This document shows positions 32,727 to 38,115 of a DNA stretch of 38,115 nucleotides, in pieces. The notes beneath the pieces were generated by a model, which made no database searches, was not told the DNA's origin, and worked only from the letters and a program-made list of their open reading frames with translations. Source of the stretch: SAR324 cluster bacterium (GTDB lineage Bacteria; SAR324; NAC60-12). A program made the translations under genes and the position numbers. The DNA lies in assembly GCA_028282505.1 (NCBI GenBank), contig JANQHV010000150.1, positions 1 to 38,115 of the forward strand, in the 5' to 3' direction. Each line of letters starts with the position of its first letter. The stretch's first letter is position 1.

Positions 32727-33205
32727 ACAATTTCTCCTTTTGAATAGGGATGGTTGCCGATGTGGTTCTGAGCTTGCTGAAACTTAATCAGAATTCCAAT
32801 CGTCGATTTATGAAAGAAACCGGCTGGAATTTCTGATGAATCAGGTCATTTCCACAGGGTTGTGACTAACAAGTAATTACACAATTCTAAGTATCCTCTT
32901 AACTGACGGATTAATCACTTATCAACGACATCGATGTACGAAAACAATGCTTAGCAAAATAAGAAATTTTTGCATATGGGGAAGCATTACTCAATTTCCC
33001 AGGGAGATTTTTTATATAATTATTTTAGATGGTTAGATTAATAAAAAATCGAATTTTTCAATAGATTTTAGAATCGAAAAGTACGATTTAGGGAGGAAGT
33101 ACCTATTTTTCCGGGGAGGTTCTTTAAACAGTGGTTTCAGTCGTTTAAAAAACATGGTGTCTGTTAAGATGGGATTATATTGATTCGATTGGCGAATCCA
33201 CAAAA
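32727..33205. other. AT-rich gap upstream of the aspartic protease
   Basis: 479 bases with no gene. It holds an inverted repeat (32788-32836) that may control the protease and a small hairpin GATTCG-ATTGG-CGAATC (33182-33198) behind the Uma2 gene. The rest is AT-rich without recognisable elements. Confidence 0.55.
32788..32836. promoter_or_regulatory. Inverted repeat upstream of the protease gene
   Basis: TCAGAATTCCA (32788-32798) and TGGAATTTCTGA (32825-32836) are complementary apart from one extra base, with a 26-base spacer. It lies 62-110 bases before the protease start, a normal place for an operator. Confidence 0.3.
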
Positions 33206-33682
33206 CTAAATCTTTATTTGCAGAGGGAATGCGGGCAGCAAGCCAGATCTTTTCAGTTCTTGAGTGGAGTCATAAAAACGAAAGCGTCCCTCTTCATCAC
33301 AGAGCCATACTTCTTGAGCACCTTGTTCAAAATAAAGGGTTCGTTTTTCCTCCATTTCTTCATCTGTATTTGACGGTGATAAAACTTCCACACAAATTTC
33401 AGGTGCGATAGAAGCGGCTATTTCGTGTTTAATCTGATGGTACCGTTCCAGCGACATCCAAACCACATCCACGACTTTAGTGCCTAGCCTTGTTTCAATA
33501 GCACATTCAGGTGCTACTTTCCCAGTTTGTGTCAATTGGCGTAGGAAATGCTCCACTTCTCCTTGTATTAAAGAATGAAAAACTCTGACAGGACTCATGA
33601 TAATTTGCCCCCGTGCATTCAATTCAATTTTAAATGGCAAATTCTGTAATTCAGAACAATCACACACTTCTTGCCAGTTCAT
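33206..33682 (-). CDS. Uma2-family (DUF820) putative nuclease
   Basis: 158 residues of the Uma2 family, a PD-(D/E)XK-like fold abundant in cyanobacteria and found in other bacteria; biochemical function is mostly unproved. Expected segments are all here: IELNARGQIIMSPVRVFHS, VVDVVWMS (metal Asp), PEICVEVLSPSNTDEE (Glu), EKRTLYFEQGAQEVWLCDEE (Lys and the Ala/Glu-Val-Trp strand). Slightly shorter than the typical 180-200 residues. It sits alone between a MITE-like element and the protease region, consistent with an accessory, horizontally mobile gene. Confidence 0.92.
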   Translation of the reverse strand: MNWQEVCDCSELQNLPFKIELNARGQIIMSPVRVFHSLIQGEVEHFLRQLTQTGKVAPECAIETRLGTKVVDVVWMSLERYHQIKHEIAASIAPEICVEVLSPSNTDEEMEEKRTLYFEQGAQEVWLCDEEGRFRFYDSTQELKRSGLLPAFPLQIKI

Positions 33683-34007
33683 AACTTATTCTCAATCAAA
33701 AAATTTAAATTCATGGTGTATCATCAAACCAAGGTTCGAGACACACAACAATAGTCATATTTTGAATAAATCTGTTTGAAAAAGATGTTTCGTGACGAAA
33801 AATCGATCTCGTTGAGTGGATTTTTGGGAAAATTTAAGGCAAATAGCTGGCCTATTTAACGAAAATTTTCTCAAAACAGACGCCAATGAGGCAGTTTTGC
33901 AACAGAATCAGGTTTTCCACACAGGTTCTTAATCATCAAGTTTTAAAAATTACCATGAATATCGTTGATTGACCAGTCTAGAGTCTCGAAACAAGTTGGT
34001 AGCCCTG
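33683..34007. other. Intergenic region with MITE-like element
   Basis: 325 bases between gspJ and the Uma2 gene, half of it the full MITE-like copy B. No gspK or other secretion gene remnant was recognised here. Confidence 0.6.
33769..33927 (+). mobile_element. 159-bp MITE-like element, copy B
   Basis: AATCTGTTTGAAAAA at the left end and CCACACAGGTT at the right end. Same length and orientation as copy A (23442-23600), aligning without gaps and with scattered substitutions. It contains CGAAAAATCGATCTCGTTGA and TTCTCAAAACAGACGCCAAT. Lies immediately downstream of the gspF-J block, where gspK would be expected. Confidence 0.75.
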
Positions 34008-34772
34008 CTATTGCTGCAACGAGATGGGCAGATTGACCTCCAGGGTATCAGTCACTTTGCCTTCTTTTTCGGTTCGCAAGGACATGGTGAGCCGGATAGC
34101 CAGAGGCAGGCAGGGGGTGGAGGCTTGTTTGGCAAAAGTACTGCATTTATTTTCGAGAGAATCCCATTCATCGACCCAGATTTCCTGTAATTCGCTAGAA
34201 TCTGCAGCCAGAATATTTTGTTCCAGAAATTCCAATTCAAATTGGACCACTGATTCAGAAAGCAGTTGTTCCTTACCGCCTTCCATCATGTCGTCATCCA
34301 CATAAAAATCTTCTCTTCGTTTGAAGAGCCACTTTTCTTCAAAAGAATCATACTCCAGTGCATACCCCACCTCATGAAGTTCAGGATCTTTGGCCTGGGC
34401 AATGGCTTCTGGAAAAAAACGAGTGGGGATGGCAGTATGAAAATGAATCGAGCTGAGTTGTGTGTTTTCCGGCCCAGGGGATCTTTCGGAAAAGATTCCA
34501 GAATGATAATAAGGTTCGTCATTATCTGGATTGTTGTGCACTACCAATTTTTCTAGATATTGCGCAGCTCGCAGGTCATCCAGAACAATCTTCATCAACA
34601 AACGCAGTTCTTGTCCTGCTTCCAAAGATTTAGTCACTTGTTGGGTGGAATTCGAAACTTGGAAAAAAGCGTTATAGATCAAGACAATCACCACCGACAT
34701 CAAGGCAATCGCCACCAGCAATTCCAGGAGGGAAAAACCATTAATCCGGTTTGATATAAATTTCCGCGTCAT
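34008..34772 (-). CDS. gspJ: Type II secretion minor pseudopilin GspJ
   Basis: 254 residues. A minor pseudopilin at the tip of the type II secretion pseudopilus. The prepilin cleavage site is RING-FSLLELLVAIALMSV: Gly before Phe, Glu at position 5, then a hydrophobic helix. The remainder (WLFKRREDFYV, LRLTMSLRTEKEGK) fits GspJ length and character. The longer frame up to 34853 begins inside gspI; ATG at 34772 gives a normal short leader (MTRKFISNRING), so the gene overlaps gspI by 32 bases. It is the last gene of the block; gspK, which usually follows and pairs with GspJ, is absent. Confidence 0.85.
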   Translation of the reverse strand: MTRKFISNRINGFSLLELLVAIALMSVVIVLIYNAFFQVSNSTQQVTKSLEAGQELRLLMKIVLDDLRAAQYLEKLVVHNNPDNDEPYYHSGIFSERSPGPENTQLSSIHFHTAIPTRFFPEAIAQAKDPELHEVGYALEYDSFEEKWLFKRREDFYVDDDMMEGGKEQLLSESVVQFELEFLEQNILAADSSELQEIWVDEWDSLENKCSTFAKQASTPCLPLAIRLTMSLRTEKEGKVTDTLEVNLPISLQQ

Positions 34773-35121
34773 AAGAATACTCGTTGATTCCTTCTTGCCA
34801 CTGAAGCTGATAGTGTACTTTGCGGACAAAGATGCCCGGAAAAGGAGCCACATCGATAATGGTGCGTAGCCAACTGAAACCAGTCAGAGGGTGACTCTCT
34901 GGAAATTCTCCCTGTGCTATTGAAGTCGGTGCAACGACACTACGCTCCCATCGAGTTAATTCATTGTGAGAGTAGGTCATGGCCTTCCACAGATTTTTGG
35001 TAGAAGCCAGGATCAGGGTGGAGGAAGAGAAAGACTGATAAATACTGATCAAGGTAACGGCAAGAATGGCAACGGCAATCAATATTTCAAGTAAGGTGAA
35101 TCCTGTTTTAGGCGTCTTCAT
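34741..35121 (-). CDS. gspI: Type II secretion minor pseudopilin GspI
   Basis: 126 residues, normal for GspI. Short leader and cleavage site KTG-FTLLEILIAVAILAV, with Glu at position 5 of the mature chain. The body has the WERSVVAPTSIAQGEFP stretch and a basic, Trp-containing strand (VHYQLQWQEG) as in the family. It helps nucleate the pseudopilus tip with GspJ and GspK in the inner membrane and periplasm. It overlaps gspH by 14 bases and gspJ by 32 bases, so the genes are translationally coupled. Confidence 0.88.
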   Translation of the reverse strand: MKTPKTGFTLLEILIAVAILAVTLISIYQSFSSSTLILASTKNLWKAMTYSHNELTRWERSVVAPTSIAQGEFPESHPLTGFSWLRTIIDVAPFPGIFVRKVHYQLQWQEGINEYSYDAEIYIKPD

Positions 35122-35659
35122 GCTTTTTTAGTTCCAGTTGTCCCATGATATTTTTGGTTTGGATCAACCATATTTCTTCATCTAATGTAAAAAATAGAGT
35201 GAATGGTGTCACAAAGCCTGAGCTATCCACAGAAACAGAAACAGCGTCTTGGGCAAGTGAAGAGAGTCCAACAATTTTCTGTTTGAGAGTGATATCATCA
35301 TTAGTCAAAGCAATTTCATTCAGATGAAATTCTTCGGGAAAGGAATGAGGTCGTAACAATTTTGGCGTATCTACCTGGGCCCGCCCTCCTTCTTTGCGTA
35401 GCACTTCAACAGAGTACTTTTGCTCTTCCAGATCAAAAACAATATAATATTGATTGTTTCCCAAAATGGCTTCGTTGCGCAGAAGATTGATCACACGTAC
35501 TAATTTTCGCAGTTCAGACTCGTTGGTTTTTTCAAACGCTGCAAAAAATTCAGGAACTGCCAGTGCCGCAACTAAAGAAAACACAACCAGCACCAGCATA
35601 ACCTCAATGAAGGTAAATCCCCGGTTTTTCTGATTAATTCTCTTACCCACCGTGCTCAA
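35108..35659 (-). CDS. gspH: Type II secretion minor pseudopilin GspH
   Basis: 183 residues. The cleavage site is NRG-FTFIEVMLVLVVFSLV with Glu at position 5. The beta-rich body contains VRVINLLRNEAILGNNQYYI and a GFVTPFTLFF segment near the C-terminus, as in GspH/FimT pseudopilins. The start codon is TTG at 35659, and its TTGA overlaps the gspG stop by four bases. This ties its translation to gspG. It belongs to the pseudopilus of the type II system. Confidence 0.87.
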   Translation of the reverse strand: MSTVGKRINQKNRGFTFIEVMLVLVVFSLVAALAVPEFFAAFEKTNESELRKLVRVINLLRNEAILGNNQYYIVFDLEEQKYSVEVLRKEGGRAQVDTPKLLRPHSFPEEFHLNEIALTNDDITLKQKIVGLSSLAQDAVSVSVDSSGFVTPFTLFFTLDEEIWLIQTKNIMGQLELKKHEDA

Positions 35660-36114
35660 AGATCCTTAGAATTGATATCAGCATTATTATCAGATCCACC
35701 CTCTGTTCCATCAGCACCATAGGAAATGATTTCATAAGTCTGTCCATCACTATTATATTTGAAATCGCGATCCCATCTATCCTTGGGCAGTCGTTTCTCA
35801 AGATAGGGCCCACTCCAGTTTTCTGGAATCTTGCCAACTTCCGGTTTATCCTTCAAAGCCTTCAATCCTTGCTCTGTTGTGGGGTAAGCCGAGGTATGCA
35901 AGCGATATAGCTTCAATCCAGCTTCCAAAGAGCGCATGTTGACAATACTGGTTTTGATTTTTGCATCATCCACAGCAGGTAACATGTTCACTCCTACTAG
36001 GGTTGCCAGCAAACCCAGAATGATGATCACTACCATGATTTCAATGAAGCTAAATCCTCGTCTTTTCCATTTTTTAACAGAGTGTTGTGCACGAAAATTT
36101 TTATTTGATGACAT
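35656..36114 (-). CDS. gspG: Type II secretion major pseudopilin GspG
   Basis: 152 residues. The main subunit of the pseudopilus. A 20-residue basic leader ends at RRG-FSFIEIMVVIIILGLLA. The mature part has the GspG hallmarks LEAGLKLYRLHTSAYPTTEQ, GLKAL, a WSGPYLEKRLPKDRWDRDF stretch and the acidic C-terminal calcium-binding end (YGADGTEGGSDNNADI). GAGG precedes the ATG. It starts the tightly coupled G-H-I-J set. gspF lies upstream on the same strand but 399 bases away, with repeats in between, so gspG may have its own promoter. Confidence 0.95.
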   Translation of the reverse strand: MSSNKNFRAQHSVKKWKRRGFSFIEIMVVIIILGLLATLVGVNMLPAVDDAKIKTSIVNMRSLEAGLKLYRLHTSAYPTTEQGLKALKDKPEVGKIPENWSGPYLEKRLPKDRWDRDFKYNSDGQTYEIISYGADGTEGGSDNNADINSKDL

Positions 36115-36174
36115 CTTTGACCTCAGATATGTTGAAAATAATGACTATAGTATTGTGACTAAATGCCTTGATTT

Positions 36175-36240
36175 CTTAATCATAATCTTACTCAAAAATT
36201 AGGCTTAAGATTAAGATTCAAGAGAAAGATTAAAAGAGTT
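36175..36240. repeat. TTAATC heptad repeat tract
   Basis: CTTAATCATAATCTTACTC (36175-36193) matches 812-830 at 18 of 19 bases. It is followed by GGCTTAAGATTAAGATTCA, the same heptad on the other strand, so the tract is partly palindromic. Confidence 0.6.
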
Positions 36241-36290
36241 TACAAAATACAAAAAGTAAACAGGATAAACCAAAATCACATTACAACTAA

Positions 36291-36391
36291 GCCACGGAGT
36301 CACAGAGACACAGAGAATTTATATCGGGCGACAACGGATAACCTTTGAGTATACATGATCAATGTCCTCTGTGCCTTTGTGTTTCTGTGGC
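36291..36391. repeat. CACAGAG-type imperfect inverted repeat
   Basis: GCCACGGAGTCACAGAGACA (from 36291, continuing CAGAGAA) pairs imperfectly with TCCTCTGTGCCTTTGTGTTT (continuing CTGTGGC to 36391); the arms are about 28 bases with about 46 bases between. Repeats of the type CCACAGAGACACAGAGAA are a known dispersed intergenic family in many bacterial genomes. No coding content. Confidence 0.75.
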
Positions 36392-36513
36392 AATAATCAA
36401 ATTATGATAAAAAATAAATAATTAATATACCGTGACTTGGACACGTTGCCCAGTCAAATTATGACGAGTAACTGATCAAAAGTTTGGCAGACTGAGAGAA
36501 GGTGCATCTTGCT

Positions 36514-37764
36514 TCAGAGCAGTTGATTCATGCTGAGCATTGGCAATAAAATCGCCAATGCGATGAAAGCAACAATCCCCCCCATAATCAAGATCATCAA
36601 AGGTTGCAGCAAAGAAGTCAGTCCTTCCATGGTATTAGACACTTCCATTTGCATCCGTTCGGCAACTTTCTCCAGCAGCTCATCCACTTTTGCCGCTTGC
36701 ACTCCAATGGCGACGACATGGCAAACGTATTCTGGAAAAAAAGGAATGCGCCGCATTGCCGCAGAAAGTGGCAGTCCTTTATTATTGACGTCAATGATCA
36801 GTTGATTCAATTTACCAAGAAAAACATGGTTGACCACCACATGTTTGGAAATTTCCAGGGAAGATTTCAAGTCCACTCCCGTTTTGAGCAACGTTCCTAA
36901 AGTTTGACAAAACCTCAAGACCAAAACCTTGACCACCAGCTTTTTAATGAGAGGTAAAGTGATCACCGTGCGGTCTTTAAACCGAACGCCATGAGAGGTT
37001 CTGAAATACAACATAATCCCACTGATTAATCCAACCAGGCACAGCAAAGAAAGCAGCCAATGGTTGGTTAAAAAGCTGCTGATCGCAATCAACATGCGTG
37101 TGGCCAGAGGCAATATGGTATTGCGAGCTTCAAAAATTGCAGTAATTTTGGGCACAATATAGAGCATCATGAAGGTGACCACCAGCAAACAGAACACCAG
37201 CATAAAGGTCGGATAGATCATGGCAGATTTGAGTTTGCTGCGCAATTTTTCCTGGGTTTCATAGTAATTTGCCAATCGATTCATGATCATTCCCAGAGTT
37301 CCTCCATTTTCTCCAGCACGAACCATACTGACATACATGGGGGAAAAAACATGTGGGTATTGTCCCATCGCCTCGGCCAGATGCGCTCCTTCCACGACAC
37401 GGCCTCTGATATCCGACAAAATGCTTTGAAACGAATGATCTGAAGTCTGCCCAATGATCATCTCCAGTGCTTTATCATAGGGAATCGTCACTTCAAGCAG
37501 CGTTTCCAATTGTCGAGTGAAGGCCGCAACCTGGGTATGGTATTTTTTTTGATAGGGAAGCCACTTTCTCCAGTCTAACACCTCTTTAGACCCTTTGAGT
37601 AAACCTCCTTCTTTTTTATGTTTGGCAAAACTCAGTTTGATTTCAATGGGATATAGGTTCTGAGTACGCAAATATTGGTGTACTTCCCCCTCAGATGCTG
37701 CATCATATGTTCCTTTATGCAGCTTTTCATTTTCTCCAAAAGCACGATACTGATAGATGGGCAT
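36514..37764 (-). CDS. gspF: Type II secretion inner-membrane protein GspF
   Basis: 416 residues, normal for GspF. Polytopic inner-membrane platform protein. The N-terminus MPIYQYRAFGENEKLHKGTY is typical. Two homologous GspF/PilC domains follow: the first has FTRQLETLLEVTIPYDKALE, and the second has LRFCQTLGTLLKTGVDLKSS. Each is followed by a membrane segment (LVFCLLVVTFMMLYIVPKI; LMILIMGGIVAFIALAILLP). FSPMYVSMVRAGENGG is the conserved AGExxG stretch. It begins 9 bases after the mltG stop, so it is cotranscribed with mltG rather than with gspE, which is not in the window. Confidence 0.95.
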   Translation of the reverse strand: MPIYQYRAFGENEKLHKGTYDAASEGEVHQYLRTQNLYPIEIKLSFAKHKKEGGLLKGSKEVLDWRKWLPYQKKYHTQVAAFTRQLETLLEVTIPYDKALEMIIGQTSDHSFQSILSDIRGRVVEGAHLAEAMGQYPHVFSPMYVSMVRAGENGGTLGMIMNRLANYYETQEKLRSKLKSAMIYPTFMLVFCLLVVTFMMLYIVPKITAIFEARNTILPLATRMLIAISSFLTNHWLLSLLCLVGLISGIMLYFRTSHGVRFKDRTVITLPLIKKLVVKVLVLRFCQTLGTLLKTGVDLKSSLEISKHVVVNHVFLGKLNQLIIDVNNKGLPLSAAMRRIPFFPEYVCHVVAIGVQAAKVDELLEKVAERMQMEVSNTMEGLTSLLQPLMILIMGGIVAFIALAILLPMLSMNQLL

Positions 37765-37773
37765 TTGAACTTT

Positions 37774-38115
37774 TTAGTGGCGCTGTTGCATTTTTAAGCG
37801 GTGTTTCCGATTTTTCTGATATTTTTGAACAGCACGGTTATGGGATTTCAAATTAGATGAAAAGTAACTACTACCATCTCCTTTTGCCACAAAAAAAAGA
37901 TAGGGCACTTCTGCAGGATGCAGTGTACTCTGGATTGCGGCTCTTCCTGGATTGCAAATAGGCCCTGGGGGTAATCCAAAATTGGTATAGGTGTTGTAAG
38001 GAGTTGGGGTTTTTAAATGTTTTTTTGTCAGATTGCCATCAAACTCTTCTATTCCATAAATCACGGTGGGATCACTCTTCAGGCGCATCTTACGTTTCAG
38101 ACGATTGTGAAAAAC
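37774..38115 (-). CDS. mltG: Endolytic murein transglycosylase MltG, C-terminal part (runs off right edge)
   Basis: The last 113 residues of MltG (YceG-like), an inner-membrane lytic transglycosylase that cuts nascent glycan strands and sets their length. The frame is open to the window edge and reads VFHNRLKRKMRLKSDPTVIYG, then YNTYTNFGLPPGPICNPGRA and IQSTLHPAEVPYLFFVAKGD, all highly conserved in the family; the catalytic Glu lies upstream of the edge. The C-terminus carries an unusually basic tail (KYQKNRKHRLKMQQRH). gspF follows after 9 bases. Confidence 0.95.
   Translation of the reverse strand, partial: VFHNRLKRKMRLKSDPTVIYGIEEFDGNLTKKHLKTPTPYNTYTNFGLPPGPICNPGRAAIQSTLHPAEVPYLFFVAKGDGSSYFSSNLKSHNRAVQKYQKNRKHRLKMQQRH

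Larger units (their letters stand above)
36115..36513. other. Repeat-filled gap between gspF and gspG
   Basis: 399 bases without a gene inside an otherwise tight secretion operon. It holds a TTAATC heptad tract (36175-36240) and a long imperfect inverted repeat (36291-36391). Confidence 0.7.

Noticed and set aside
34773-34853. Longer start for gspJ at 34853
   Set aside because: It would put 27 extra residues before a normal type IV prepilin leader and lies wholly inside gspI.

Overview
The window looks like a Gram-negative, moderately AT-rich proteobacterial-type chromosome. The evidence is a type II secretion block, a zapA gene followed by a 6S RNA (the gammaproteobacterial arrangement), an NtrC-type sigma-54 activator, PepN and MltG. 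Several large orphan proteins, multiplied STAS genes and many dispersed intergenic repeats would fit a deltaproteobacterial or SAR324-like lineage. That placement is inference; no rRNA or other taxonomic marker is present.

Layout. 1-5.3 kb: 5' part of pepN (runs off the left edge), an orphan acidic protein and a 1006-residue TPR protein. 5.3-11.8 kb: a secreted SIMPL protein, zapA plus 6S RNA, an RNase D-like exonuclease behind a 982-residue orphan coiled-coil protein, and class II fructose-bisphosphate aldolase. 11.9-18.2 kb: a signalling island with five STAS genes (six domains), a sigma-54 response regulator, a sirtuin and a small acidic orphan. 18.3-26.7 kb: a GCS2-type ligase fused to four CBS domains, glutaryl-CoA dehydrogenase with an orphan 417-residue gene in front, a divergent orphan, a radical SAM protein and an aspartoacylase-like M14 enzyme. 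27-31.3 kb: a sixth STAS gene, an endonuclease/exonuclease/phosphatase-family protein, and a LysR / glutathionyl-hydroquinone reductase / pirin electrophile-defence unit. 31.4-33.7 kb: a pepsin-type aspartic protease, rare in bacteria, and a Uma2 nuclease. 34-38.1 kb: gspF-G-H-I-J behind the 3' end of mltG, which runs off the right edge.

How it works together. The most system-like content is the STAS set: seven domains in six genes, three with an intact DSSG phosphosite and four without, arranged twice as intact-then-degenerate. One STAS gene sits directly behind the sigma-54 regulator. No RsbW-type kinase or PP2C phosphatase is visible, so the partners must be elsewhere or absent.

Non-coding structure is rich. 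There is a 159-bp MITE-like element with terminal inverted repeats (two full copies and one partial), and a 42-bp-period repeat with a shared 17-bp core near 13.1 kb and 26.7 kb. Inverted repeats lie in several gaps, and a CACAGAG-type inverted repeat separates gspF from gspG. No tRNA, rRNA, CRISPR array, transposase or integrase was found.
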